Part shown: positions 35,001-46,084 of the stretch, piece after piece
Layout: every line of letters begins with the position of its first letter
How positions within the stretch are numbered: position 1 is the stretch's first letter
Made by a program: the position numbers and the translations under genes
Notes under the pieces: model-generated
What the model saw: only the letters and a program-made list of their open reading frames with translations
The model's database searches: none
What the model was told of the DNA's origin: nothing
Source: Isoetes taiwanensis
Taxonomy: Eukaryota; Streptophyta; Lycopodiopsida; Isoetales; Isoetaceae
DNA length: 64,000 nucleotides
Direction of reading: 5' to 3'
Assembly (NCBI GenBank): GCA_021234155.1
Contig: JAJEKV010000050.1
Location: 4,364,488-4,428,487 of the forward strand

Positions 35001-35240
35001 TCTTGAGGATTTGGTTAAGGCTTGGAGGAATTGTGGTCGAATTGTTATGAGGTAGACAATAGAGGATGTCTATATACATGCTGTTCAATATGTTGATAAG
35101 TCAGAATAATATTCTCTGATAATGATGGTAAACCTATGACTAGTTAAGCTATGTCTAGTGGTTGCTAACTTATTCATAGTGCATGGTTAAAGGATAAATG
35201 GCCTTAACCAAATGTCAATGGTTAAGTTAATATGTTCGAA
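32085..35240. other. AT-rich intergenic DNA with several degenerate tandem repeats
   Basis: I see no supported gene. Tandem duplications: GGAACATGTTGG.ATGCCTTG twice at 32432-32508; a ~125-bp unit (TATTGCCAAAATGATG...GGATGTATC) twice at about 32695-32930; a ~110-bp unit with GGTTGTCATCC...TTTCAAG about three times at 33945-34130; and a degenerate ~110-bp unit (GTAGTCA..CC..TTGGC.ACA.AACATAC) at 34395-34680. A GC-richer segment at 33600-33780 contains the duplicated core GTGGCATGCC. Confidence 0.6.
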
Positions 35241-35617
35241 TGTTGGAGGGAAATAGCCTTTCTATTTAAGTTATCAAATGGCATTGAGCCAAGCTGTTCT
35301 CTCGATCTCGGTGGTGGCAAAACCGTCGGACCACTTGGATCTCGGTTGCCTAACCGCTGGATCAACCAGGTTATTAATATCTGAGCTGTGATCTGGCTTT
35401 TTGTGAGCCGGATCTGCATCAATAACTTGAAAGAAGAAATGGTCAATGCATGAACAGTATTCGGGTCAATACCCCAGCGACAGTAATAATTGTTAATGGT
35501 CCCTATGGTTTAAGTTGCATTTTGTGAATAATCTAGTTGAATGGTATGATTAACTAGATCTTGTTGATTGAAGAAGATTATTATCTCATATTGATTGGTT
35601 GTACTATTGATCTAACA
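35241..35617 (+). repeat. Ty1/copia LTR (5' LTR)
   Basis: A 377-bp candidate LTR beginning TGTTGGA and ending TCTAACA, near-inverted ends in TG...CA format. It lies five bases upstream of a tRNA-Met primer site that is followed by copia-type gag. No second LTR is seen. Confidence 0.65.
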
Positions 35618-35622
35618 ACAAG

Positions 35623-35634
35623 TGGTATCAGAGC
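35623..35634 (+). promoter_or_regulatory. Copia primer-binding site (initiator tRNA-Met)
   Basis: TGGTATCAGAGC directly after the LTR, the standard Ty1/copia primer site and leader position. Confidence 0.88.
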
Positions 35635-35646
35635 AGGTTATAAATT

Positions 35647-36473
35647 ATGGCAAGCAGATTTGGTGCAAGTCTGCTTAGTACAGTTGAAATAAAGGGGGAC
35701 CAGGTTTTCAAATCTGGAAAAGCCAGATTATGCATATCTTGGAGGTAGAGGATCTGTGGGAATTGGTAGATCCTAATGGAGATGATGACAATGCTGAAAG
35801 CATGTCTGCTACAAGTGCTGCAGCCAGTTCAACTGCATGAGAAGCTAGAGGAAGTGGTTTATCTGTAAACCCAGGAGGAGAAGGAAGCTCGTCCAATGTG
35901 TTCAAAATAGCAAAGATAAAGGAAGCAAAAGGCATTATCTGCAGCAAAGTTGGACCAACAATCATGCTCAAATTAAGAGGTAAGACTCCTAGACAAATGT
36001 GGAGTTACTTGCTTAAAAATTATGAAGCCAAAACTTCCTCACAAATTAATGTGTTGGAAAGTGAATTAAGGAGTTTGAAATTTAATGAAGATGATGATGT
36101 ATCAGAATTTTTTAATAAATTCGATAACATCATAGCAGATCTAGATGGAGCTGGAGTAGTTATCAATGAAAGGTATCAAGTTTTATCTATTGCTAGGGCT
36201 GTGTCTTCCAATGAACACCTATCAGTCCTAATAAGAAATGTAGCAAAGAATAGGATTAAAGCAGAGAATATGCTAAGGACAGAAGTTGAGCAGAGAAAAG
36301 TTAAAAGGGAAAATGAGGAAGCCAATGAAATACTCTATGCTAGGGGAAGAGGATGAGTAGGCCCTTGTTACTATTGCAATGCAGAAGGTCATATTAAAGC
36401 AAATTGTCCTAAGCTATCTAAGAACAATAAATGTTTTAATTGTCAAGGTTTTGGGCATGTTGCTGCTAACTAG
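35647..36473 (+). pseudogene. gag: Ty1/copia gag (UBN2-type), truncated and broken
   Basis: ATG 35647 starts MASRFGASLLSTVEIKGDQ. A frameshift near 35705 leads into the frame with HILEVEDLWELVDPN. An in-frame TGA at about 35840 precedes the best segment, open from 35898: ICSKVGPTIMLKLRG, TPRQMWSYLLKNYE, LESELRSLKFNEDDDVSEFF and DLDGAGVVINERYQ. This is the UBN2/retrotran_gag pattern of plant copia elements. After another TGA (36354-36356) the same frame gives a CCHC knuckle (CYYCNAEGHIKANC) and a second one (CFNCQGFGHVAAN) cut off just before its last Cys at 36473. Everything downstream of gag (protease, integrase, RT) is absent, replaced by the repeat complex that follows. Confidence 0.88.
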
Positions 36474-36484
36474 AGCGCCTTATG

Positions 36485-36905
36485 CAGTAGCAAAATTGTT
36501 TGGGATCACTCGGGTTGGCCAATAGATCGAAACTCTATTATTTCAGTTCTCATGGCTCCCCATGCATGTTTAGAAATGGTCCACCACGTTATCAAAGAAG
36601 TCGACCACGTTTTGGCCTCCAAAACGTGAACCCCGGTTTGCTAGGTTATTGTAGGGTTTACGTTATGGAGGTCGAAGTTTTATTGATTGCACTTGAGACA
36701 TGGTCGAGAAGCTGCAGATTGAAAACAAGAAGCAATAGAAAACCATTTAAATGGGGTTTGATTTATCCTCCTCCCAAAGGTCGCAATTAGAACTCAATAA
36801 CACATTTTGTAGTAGCAAATTTTTTTTAAATGATTCGGGATCGCCAATAGATCCAAAGTCTGTTATTTCAGTTGAACATGGCTCCGCATGCATGTTCGAA
36901 AAAGG
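36485..36905. repeat. Inverted segment at the head of the ~800-bp repeat array
   Basis: 36485-36590 and 36808-36905 are direct repeats of ~100 bp (GTAGCAAA...ATAGATC.AA..CT.TTATTTCAG). Between them, ~36600-36780 is an inverted copy of the unit junction found at about 37665-37790 and 38440-38600 (compare the complementary phrases CACTTGAGACATGGT and ACCATGTCTCAAGTG). The forward array starts right after. The locus therefore contains a head-to-head inverted repeat with about 130 bp between its arms. Confidence 0.8.
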
Positions 36906-39235
36906 TACACGAGGTCCCAAGTGCAACTGACCACGTTTTGGCCTCCATAACGTAAACCCTACAATAACCTGGCAAAGCACATGGTTTGCGTTTTGGAGGC
37001 CATACCCTAGCCAGATTGGACCAAGATCTTGCACAATGTCATGAGGTAGTGGGAGGGCGTTGATGCCAGAAGAAGGAGCCCTAAAACCTTCCAGAAGAAG
37101 TTTGTCCCAAAGGTCCTCTCTGGAGGGTCCTTGGCCGCGGACGGGCAACTCTCCACCCGGAATGTGATCCCGACTCGCCAGCAGACTCTCGTGAAACATC
37201 GACATTACCACGGAGACCAAGTTTCGTAGGCGTAAGACCACCCCCCCGGAAAGAAGCCAAAGTAGCTCATGTCCAACACGTTCAGAGTGAATTGGCCATG
37301 TAGAAGGTTCGTGTTTCTTTGCTGCAAAAAATGACCAGGTGTAACTTGGTCTCTAGGGTAATTTCTCTGTTTGATTGACATAAGCGAAGTCAAATCTCCA
37401 TTAGAAGCCTTTGTGCTTGCCCTAACGACAAAACACTTGGGTTTTTCCACGACCGCCGCAGGACACTTTGCGGAGGATATGTTCTCGGACAGATCTTGAA
37501 TTTTCTTGAGCTCGCTTTCGAAGCAAGTTACTTGCATGGAGAATTCAACGGTCCGGATAGGGAAACCGGTTTTGGAAGGGAGGCATTGGCATTTGCCCTC
37601 TGAGGAGTACTTTGGTAGGAAAGCACGCCCGTGAAATCAAAACCCCAGACATTTCCGTTTCTGTGCTTCTTGTTTTCAAGCTGCGGCTTCTCGACCATGT
37701 CTCAAGTGCAACCGAATAAAACTCGACCTCCCCGTAAACCCTACGCAGAACCTTAGCAAACGGGGTTTTACGTTTTGGAGGCCATCCAGCTTGATTGGAC
37801 CGGGATCTTGCACAATGTCATGAGGTAGTGGGGGGCGTTGATGCGGAAGATCTGAGCCTAAAACCTTCGAGAAGAAGTTAGTCCCAAAGGTCCTCTCTCG
37901 GAGGGGTCCTTGGCCACGGACGGGCAACTCTCCCACCGGGCGTGATCGGATCCGACGCCAACGAACTTCGAAACATTGACATTACCCCGAGACCAAGTTT
38001 AGGTAGGCCAAGACCCCCCTCCCGGGCGCCAAAGTAGCTCATGTCCAACACGTTAAGTAGTGAATTGGCCTTAGCGGAGGGTGCGTATAATCTTGCCATG
38101 TAGAGGGTTAGTGTTTCTTTCGCTGCAAAAATGACCGTGTAACTTGGTCCCTAAGGTAATTTCTTTGTTTTTTGGACGACATGGCTTAAGTCAAATCTCC
38201 ATTAGGAGCCTTTCTTTGCCCGAACGACAAAACACTTGGGTTTCTACACGGTCGACCGCAGGACACTTTTTACGGGGGATATATTCTCCCGGACGGATCT
38301 TGAATTTTCTTGAGCCTGCTCGAAGCAAATTACTTGAATGGAGAATTCAACGGTCGGATAGGGGAAACCGGTTCCGGGAAGGGAGGCATTGGCATTTGCC
38401 CTCCAGGAGGAGCACCTGTAGGAAAGCCTACCTCGATAAATCCAAACCCCATTTCGCCGGTTTCTATTGTTTGTTTTCAACTGCAGACTTCTGGAAGACC
38501 ATGTCTCAAGTGCAAGCTGAATAAAACTCGACCTCCATAACGTAAACCCTACAATAACCCAGCAACGCACATGGTTTACGCGTTTTGGAGGCCATACCCC
38601 AGCCGATTGGACACAGGATCTTGCACAATGTCATGAGGTAGTGGGAGGGCCTTGACGCCGTAAGATGGAGCCTAAAAACCTTCGAGGAAGAAGTTCGTCC
38701 CAAAGGTCCTCTCCTGGAGGGTCCTTGGCCACGGGACGCAACAACTCTCCCACCCCGGGCGTGATCCGATTGCCAACGAGTCCCGAAACATCGACATTAT
38801 CACCGAGACCAAGTTTCGTAGGCGTAAGACTACCCTTGCTCCCTAAGCGCCAAAGTAGCTCATGTCCAACACGTCAGAGGAATTGGCCTTAGCGGAGGGT
38901 GCGTATCACGCCATGTAGAGGGTTCGTGTTTCTTTGTTGCAAAAATGACCGTGGTAACTTGGTCCCTAGGGTAATTTCATTTGTTTGGACGACGTGGCCC
39001 ATTAAGACCTTTGTTTGCCGAACGACAAAACACTTGGGTTTCTACGGTCATTGCCCGGGCAGACACTTTTAGGGTTTGATATGTTCTCCGGACAAATCTT
39101 GAATTTTTTGAGCCTCGCGAAGCAAGTTACACGAATGGAGAATTCAGCGGTCGGATAGGGAAACGGGTTCAGGGAAGGGAGGCATTGGCATTTGCCCTCC
39201 CGGAGGAGCACTGGTAGGAAAGCCTGCCTCGGTAA
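36905..39235. repeat. Three tandem ~800-bp units
   Basis: Anchor phrases recur with a period near 800 bp. CACAATGTCATGAGGTAGTG is at 37032, 37810 and 38626. GGAGGCATTGGCATTTGCC is at about 37577, 38378 and 39177. AACGTAAACCCTACAATAAC-type junctions are at ~36950 and 38540. The units are diverged by substitutions and small indels. Much of each unit stays open on the minus strand (for example RVARPWPRTPPREDLWD and ANANASLP recur), but stops and shifts differ between copies and no known family is evident. I annotate it as repeat DNA, not as genes. Confidence 0.88.
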
Positions 39236-39261
39236 CCTATGTGATATCCGTCTCTGGGGTC

Positions 39262-40205
39262 CTGGCCACCTAGGCTATAATATGCCACCTGGGCTCCAAC
39301 ATGCCACGTGAGCTCCAACATGCCACGTGAGCTCCAACATACTAAGTTGGCTCCAACGTGCCACCTAGGCTCAAGCATGCCAAGGTGGCTCAAATATGCC
39401 ACCTAGGCTCCAACATGCCACACAGGCTTCAACATGCCCGTGAGGCTCCAACATGCCAACTAGGCTCCAACATGCCTCGTGGAGCTCTAGCATGCCACCA
39501 GGCTCCCAACGTGCCACCTAGGCTCCAACATGCCAAGGTGGCTCCAACATGCCACCTAAAGGGCGTGCCAAGGTGGCTCAAACATGCCACCTAGGCTCCA
39601 ACATGCCACCCACGCTCCAACATGCCACGTGGGCTCAACATGCCACCTAGCATGCCACCTAGGCTCCAACATGCCACAGGCTCCAACATGCCACGTGAGC
39701 TCCAACATGCTAAGTTGGCTCCAACGGCCACCTAGGCTCAAGCATGCCAAGGTGGCTCAAATATGCCACCTAGGCTCCAACATGCCACCAAGGCTACAAC
39801 ATGCCACGTAGGCTCCAACATGCCAACTAGGCTCCAACATGCCTCGTGAGCTCTAGCATGCCACCTAGGCTCCAACGTGCCACCACGCTCCAACATGCCA
39901 CGCGGGCTCCAACATGCCACCTAGCATGCCACCTAGGCTCCAACATGCCACCTGGGCTCCAACATGCCACGTGAGCTCCAACATGCCACATAGGCTCCAA
40001 CATGCCAAGTTGGCTCCAACGTGCCACCTAGGCTCGCATGCCAACGTGGCTCAAATATGCCACCATCGGCCCAACATGCCACGTAGGTCGCAACATGCCA
40101 CCGGCTCCAACATGCCACGTTAGCTCTAACATGCCACCTAGGCTCCAACATGCCACCTACGCTCCAACATGCCACCAAGGCTTCAACATGCCACGAGGCT
40201 CCAAA
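39262..40205. repeat. 19-bp minisatellite with higher-order structure
   Basis: About 45-50 copies of a 19-bp unit, consensus GCTCCAACATGCCACCTAG, with variants (CCACGTGAG, CCAAGGTGG, CAAATATGCC). The variant order itself repeats: the block AAGTTGGCTCCAAC ... GGCTCAAATATGCC ... recurs at about 39344, 39712 and 40006, a higher-order period of ~368 then ~294 bp. Both strands are free of stops over long stretches because the unit has none. The resulting WHVGA/MPPRLQHA-type ORFs are a by-product. Confidence 0.95.
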
Positions 40206-40472
40206 CGCATGAATGACCAAGGCAAGATATGAATGACATGGACATGGACTTGATGACGTTAGGATATTGTTAGGATTTTGCGTGGTCCTATGACATTAAT
40301 GCTTAGGGATTTGTTGTTGGCGGTCCTGCACCCCCTCAAGGAATACAAATCAAATTCTTGATGGTTTTGTTATGCAAAACTAGGCGTTAAGTAATTGAAG
40401 TAGTTGAAGTAACTTGTCTTGCATAGAATACTCGTATAAGGACATGTGATCGTGCACGTGCATCACATGTAG
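40206..40472. other. Spacer between tandem arrays
   Basis: AT-richer DNA; I see no gene in it. Confidence 0.5.
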
Positions 40473-40945
40473 CAAATCAAGTACTGGCCGTCCTACCACT
40501 ATAAAGACCCGTGATATGGAAGGATAGGACATGTAGAGAATCAAGTATTCTTTCCTACTTCTATAAAGACATGTGACAATAGAAGTATACACATGTCGTA
40601 ATTCATGTATTCTTTTCTACAATGCCTTAGCAAATAAAGTACTCTGTCCTACTACTATAAAGACATGTGACATGGAAGCATACGACATGTAGAGAATCAA
40701 GTATTCTTTCCTACTTCTATAAAGACATGTGACAATAGAAGTATTACACATGTCGTAATTCATGTATTCTTTCCTACAATGCCTTAGCAAATAAAAAGTA
40801 CTGGTCCTACTACTATAAAGACATGTGAATGGAAGTATAGGACAAGTAGAGAATCAAATATTCTTTCCTACATCTATAAAGACATGTGACAATAGAATTA
40901 TTAGACATGTAGAAATTCAAGTATTCTTTCCTACAGTGGATTGTA
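40473..40945. repeat. ~157-bp tandem array, three copies
   Basis: Units begin at AGCAAAT.AAGTACT (about 40473, 40628, 40786). Each unit is made of two similar ~75-bp halves built around TATAAAGACATGTGAC and AAGTATTCTTTCCTAC. The last copy is the most diverged. Confidence 0.88.
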
Positions 40946-41005
40946 TTATAAAATGACATGTCACAATAGAAGAAACTACAAAACAACAGTGGATGTTTTA
41001 GTCCA

Positions 41006-42110
41006 CTAAAAAAAGAACACCATTATCGAACAAAACCATACCTCCACAAATCCACATGTAGGATTCTTTGAAAACAGGACATGTAGACCTACCAAAACTG
41101 ATGTTTTCAACAGTGGACCAAAAACCGGGGTGAGTGTGATACATCCTCCAAACATTGGGATTATTGGACCAGAAGAAGTCCAACGAATTGAGAGCATTAA
41201 GGTCATAACCAAACAAATTGGAGGCAAGCTCAAGGACCCACTCAGACCAGGTGCATGACCGGAACAGGTGCTTCTAGTCTTCCCTGAGACATCTAGGACA
41301 AACATCAAAATCTGCCATATTAAGCCTGTGCCTTTTGTAGTTGGTAGCCAACGCCTTATGCTATAGCTGCCATATAAAAGACTTCAGTTTGGGAGGGATG
41401 GGGCTAGACCACATGAACTTCAGGTTCCTGATGCACCTATCTTCCCTGATCTGCCATTTGCTGTGCAGAGAAATCCTCTGGTTCCTCATTAGATACTTAT
41501 AAGCTGCCTTAACTGTAAATCTTGCAGATCCATTATGGTTCCAATTGAGATTCTCTTCTAACCAGTTGCTCTGGATAAGCACCAAGCAAATATTGTTGTA
41601 CAACATCTCTGTGTTCTCATCTTCATTGGCCACCCCCGAGTTTCTGAAAGGAATGATTCCATGCTCATCAAAAAGATCTCTAATATAGTGAAGTCCCTTA
41701 CTGTTCCAGAGCTTAGCCTGTTCCGGAAAGTGGCAGGCTAAACAAAGAGAAGAGTCATTAGTAAGCAGACCCGGATTCCAGAAAATTGATTGGTCCATGG
41801 AAAGCCCCTCCTTCCATGTGAACATTCCCTTAACCATATTCCACGCTCTGATCCATTTCTTGATTAAACCAGGGACAGAATTGGGAACAGAGAAAGGGAA
41901 GTAGATAGAGTGCGGGAGATTAAGATAAAGTTTCCTCCATCCATAGGAGAGGCATTTACTTAAATAATGCCTGATGATGATTGAAACCGGATGGTTGATG
42001 CTATTGTATGCTGCCTTGTAGAAATATTTGGCAGCAAGGGCTATCCTCTGTTTCTCAATATTGATGACCCCCAGCCATCCAATGCTTTTGCTTTTACAAC
42101 ATTCCTCCAT
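41006..42110 (-). pseudogene. LINE ORF2 C-terminal part (zf-RVT region)
   Basis: Frame 42110-41361 continues the reverse-transcriptase protein after a frameshift (IGWLGVINIEKQRIALAAKY, then IREDRCIRNLKFMWSSPIPP and LKSFIWQL). Around 41300-41340, in another frame, comes the Cys/His cluster (DFDVCPRCLREDxKHLFRSC), which is the zf-RVT motif of plant L1 ORF2. Frame 41216-40998 holds the last residues. At least two frame changes are present. Confidence 0.82.
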
Positions 42111-42144
42111 AGCTACCGGGGTCCAACATCTCTTGTTCTGGCCA

Positions 42145-43518
42145 CTAGAGATGAATCTGCCTATGATACTCTGGAGCTTGGAAGAGACCTTCTTTGGGGC
42201 TAAGATAACAGAGGACTGGTAAACATGGGAAGAGGAAATGACAAAATTTGCAATAATGGCCCTGCTTAGAAATATATTTGGAGTTTGAACTGTCCACCTT
42301 TTTCTGGAACTTTTCTATAATGTCCGACCAAACATCAGATGGACTCCCTCTAAGAACTAGGGGAATTCCCAAAATTTTAGAAGAGCTGGTAGGAAGGATA
42401 TACTTATAGCCCATGAGAGCAGCTGTTTGCTCTCCTTTTAGTTGATCTCTGGCTACTACCTTAGATTTGATCGGGTTGATTTTGCAGCCCGAGGCTACTC
42501 CAAAATCCTCCAGAATTGTTTGAGTGTTGGAAAGAGATCTGTTATCCATCGAGACTAGAAGAAACGTGTCATCTGCAAAATGTCCATTCAGTATTTGATC
42601 CATCACCTCATTTTCTGGGAGGGTGAGACCTTGGATCAAGTTAGTTCTTTTGGCCTCTTCTAGCTTGCTATGAAGGGCCTCAATTATGATCAAAAAAAGG
42701 AAAGGAGCTAATGGGCATCCTTGCTTGACACCCCTTTGCAGAGGAAAGAAAGGGCCACACTCTCCATTAATAAGAACTGAAGATCTGGAGTTTGAGAGAA
42801 TACCTTTAAATAGGAGAATTACCTCATCAGAAAAGCCAAGAGCAGTGCAACAATTGAACAAGAAGTTCCAACTAACTGTATCAAAGGCCTTGGTGATATC
42901 CAGCTTAATAAGAGCAATATCCTGATTGGAGTCTTTGGCCCAATTTAGCCCTAACACTGCAGTCACCACATTGTCAAGGATAAACCTATCCTTCAAGTAA
43001 GCAGCCTGAGAGGTGCTGATAATCTTTTCTAAAACACTCTTAAGTCTTCTAGCAATGGTCCCTGAAATAATCTTATAGATAACATTAGTAAGTGAAATGG
43101 GCCTGTAATCCGAAAGGGTAGCAGGCATATCAGTCTTAGGAATAAGCGTGATCAGACTGGTGTTGATTCTCGCATCCAAGCATTTCATATCCCTGAACTC
43201 ATTAGCCAAATTTGTTAGGCATACACCAAGAACAGACCAAGCTTTGATGAAAAATTCGACCGGGAGCCCATCGGGCCCAGGACTTTTTCCTTTTTCTATA
43301 TCCAAGGCTATCTTAAAAAGTTCCTCATTGGAAAAAGGCTTTTCAATATTTAGGTTATCCTCAATACTTACCTTAGCTTGGAGGTTGATGAAGCCGTCCA
43401 TGGTGGCCTGGGGACAGTCCTGATTTGTGCCCATGATGCTCGTGAAATGAGTAGCTGCAGCAAGCTTGATTTGTAGCAGATGCATCAGATACTCCAAAAA
43501 GATCAATAAAGTCTCCAC
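42145..43518 (-). pseudogene. LINE reverse transcriptase, one long open frame
   Basis: A 457-codon open frame covers the L1 RT domain: GKSPGPDGLPVEFFIKAW, then PKTDMPATLSDYRPISLTNV, YLKDRFILDNVVTAVLGL, LDITKAFDTVSWNFL and GVKQGCPLAPFLFLIII. The catalytic box is FADD (42568-42579), a common L1 variant of YADD, and KILGIPLVLRGSPSDVW lies in the thumb region. The frame is uninterrupted from just upstream of the RT into the thumb, so the RT itself has decayed little. The upstream endonuclease is deleted and the downstream part is frameshifted. Confidence 0.92.
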
Positions 43519-43541
43519 TGATCACCTTCTGACTTCCTGAG

Positions 43542-44499
43542 TTAGTTGGGAACAGGGGGAATAACATTCATAAGTACATTTTTATAAGAAGGAGAAGAAA
43601 GTGAACCTTTAGTTTTATCGTTCTTGCCAATTATTGGGATGGAGTTGCTGATCTTGCTCTCTCCGATTTTTGTTTTCGTGATATTTAGAGCCGAGAGCTT
43701 AACCTCCTCGCAGTTCCCGCAGTCGCAAGAGTTCACCTCTTCCGGATTGAAGAAGCCGTTAGAATCCTTAATTTTGCACTGCTTAGTATTTTTCTTGCCT
43801 CTCAACTGGTAGACCTCTAGGGAAGTAGAAATTCCCTCCAAAGCTTCGTTCAAGGCTAACCTTGACTTAAAGGATTTTCTGTGTCTTTCAATGACGTGAT
43901 CTTCGGCTTCCTCCCATCTTTTAATCAGTCTGATACTGGCATTGGAATTTTCTCGAAGACCATCTCCACTGTATAATCAAGTTTTTGACCTTTGACAGTA
44001 GTTCGTCCATGAATGCCCTGAAAACACTGTTCTTAAGGCTGCAACAGTCCGTCTCAGTATGCCCTTGTTTGACAGTAATTAGTTTATACAGAGTATTGTC
44101 TAGCTCTTGCACAAACCCAAAAGTGTTCCACACCCAATCTCTGTCATTCGCTCTCCCATCCAAATAGTCCTTGTCGATGGATGCCATCTTATCTCTGCAG
44201 GCTAAGATCCCGACCTCCTCATGCACACCCATGCAGAATGCCGCTGCTTTCTACTGATCTCTTATAATTTCGAGGCCGGTATAGATTTCCTTCAGAGTCC
44301 CCCATGCTTTGTCCCTCCTATCCTCCAACCAAAAGATTTGAGTCCACTCATCATCTTCCATGCTGCTCGGCTTGTTTGAAGTGCTTGCCTTGTTTCTCAT
44401 TTTTATCAAAGGATTCAAACACCGGTTGGAATTCGGGCCGCAGAGCACGAAACAGCGAAAAGGGCAACCGTTATCGGGAGACAATGGGACTTTCCCCAA
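43542..44499 (-). pseudogene. LINE ORF1 (broken)
   Basis: Frames 44499-44251 and 44232-43921 are in the same phase, separated by a single TAG (44251-44253). Together they give about 190 codons: MRNKASTSNKPSSMEDDEW, WLEDRRDKAWGTLKEIY, then MGVHEEVGILACRDKMASI and DWVWNTFGFVQELDNTLYKL. Frame 43853-43542 follows (EEVNSCDCGNCEEVKLSAL, ending SPSYKNVLMNV). SYKNVL-type motifs near the C-terminus fit plant LINE ORF1, but I do not recognise a defined domain in the first part. A longer upstream frame (45065-44634) may be leader. Confidence 0.6.
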
Positions 44500-45095
44500 T
44501 TTTTTTTTCCCTCCAGAACAAGGTTAACTACCAATGATGAATTCTTTCTTCTCCCGAGAAGAAACCCTCAAGAAAAGACAGGCCCGTACTGGGAATCACA
44601 GAGAAACCAAATTTTAAAACGCCTAACCTGACCCTACCCTGACAGCCCCCTAGATCTGGCACTGGGCCCAAGAAAGGAACTAATTAGAAACCAGAAATTT
44701 CCAGACCACCACGTCAAGATCCCTGATGTGATGAGATGGTTGGAGATCAAAGAAGCTGCCCAACAGTAGATCGGCTCTATCCCAAATTCCAGAGGAGCAC
44801 TCATCATAAAAAGATTGCATTCGAATCTATTCCCCAAGAAGGGTTGGGAATTGTGGGCTGCCACTCTTAAGGAACCTGACCTGTCAAAACAGAGAACACA
44901 AAGGAAGAACGAATTTAATCCGAACCTACAGAAACCTATTCTAGACTGAGATTGAATTGCAGTGGAAATCAAATTATCAATAGCAACTATGGAATCCTGG
45001 TTTTCCAGGGGGATATTTGTAATTCCCAGCCCCTGGAGAACAGCTTCAAGCAATGCCTCATCCATCGGGGCTGGGGAATTCTCCCCTGAGCCGTA

Positions 45096-46084
45096 TATGG
45101 TGATTGTCTAAACTTCATATATAGCAGTTTTCATGCTAGTCTAGAACTGCATTCTTGGAATTCTCTAGCACAAATGGTCCAAAGCCTATGACAAAACCGT
45201 CATCATGATTCTTGGAATTCTCAAAGCAATGTCGGAACCCTTTTTTGCCAGTCTCAGCAGCCTGCCTCAAGAAGCCTTGCTAAATATTTTTTTGATGATT
45301 TCGACAACACTGGCATCCTGTTCAATTGTAAGTAATATTTTTCTTCTTGATCGTTTTTGTGTTGTATTGTTCTGCATAATATAATCAGGTCAAGAAAAAA
45401 TCGGGTTTCATTTAATAAACAACACCGATATTGGACTTTAAAAATATGTTCTTGCCACTACCATTTCCATGCTAAAGAAACTATTATTGCACAATTCCTC
45501 AAGGTATATTGCCTTGTTCTTTTGATTTTGTTGGAATGCGAGTTGGGAGTTATGTACTTTGTTTTGAATAATTATTATAATGAGTAGGAAGGTTACTCGC
45601 ATCCATGCGGTGCTATCAATTTTTATGCTTATTAGATAGCCCTATAGATAGGCAAGAGCATTCTAGAATTTCCTCTTATGAACATGCAAAAATGCCTTGA
45701 AGGTGTGAAAGTCTAGGATTCTAAACCCCTATTAAGATGAAAGGTAAAATGTTTTTAAGTGTATAGGATTTTGCAGCAGATTCAAATCTTATTAATATCT
45801 TAAGCTTTGTATTTACAAGTTTTCACTGTTTGGTTCAGAATACTTAACGAAGGCTACTAGTTCATCGGATTTTTATTTTCATTTTCTTTCAAGTTCTGGA
45901 TGATCCAATTGGGACTTGTCTTATCAAAATCACACTAATTCAATGGAGCTTTTCTCAGATAATAATGAGAATAAGTTCTTCAAATTCGTTAGAAGGCATG
46001 ATGACGGGAAAAGGGGAAGAGGGAAAGGGTGGAGAAAGGGAAAGAGGAAAATGTTGGAGAGAAAGAAAGAAAGAATGATTTTTA
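45096..46084. other. AT-rich intergenic DNA
   Basis: I see no gene or repeat of note. Confidence 0.5.

Larger units (their letters stand above)
40946..45095 (-). mobile_element. L1-type LINE lacking its endonuclease
   Basis: A minus-strand element with ORF1-like frames at 45065-43542 leading almost directly into a nearly complete reverse transcriptase (43518-42145) and a C-terminal zinc-binding region (42110-41006). The ~1 kb that should encode the AP-like endonuclease is missing between 43540 and 43500. There is no poly(A) run or target duplication at the left end, so the exact limits are approximate. Confidence 0.85.

Noticed and set aside
39262-40205. CRISPR-like short regular repeats
   Set aside because: No unique spacers between constant repeats; variation is within the unit, and the context is plant nuclear.
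39169-40232. Many overlapping ORFs on both strands with Trp-His-Val-Gly-Ala or His-Ala-Pro-Thr repeats
   Set aside because: They are produced by the stop-free 19-bp minisatellite; all frames are open equally.
44634-45065. 143-codon minus-strand ORF starting MDEALLEAVLQGLG as a complete gene
   Set aside because: It lies at the 5' end of the LINE; only the first ~45 residues look protein-like. Treated as part of the LINE leader/ORF1 region.
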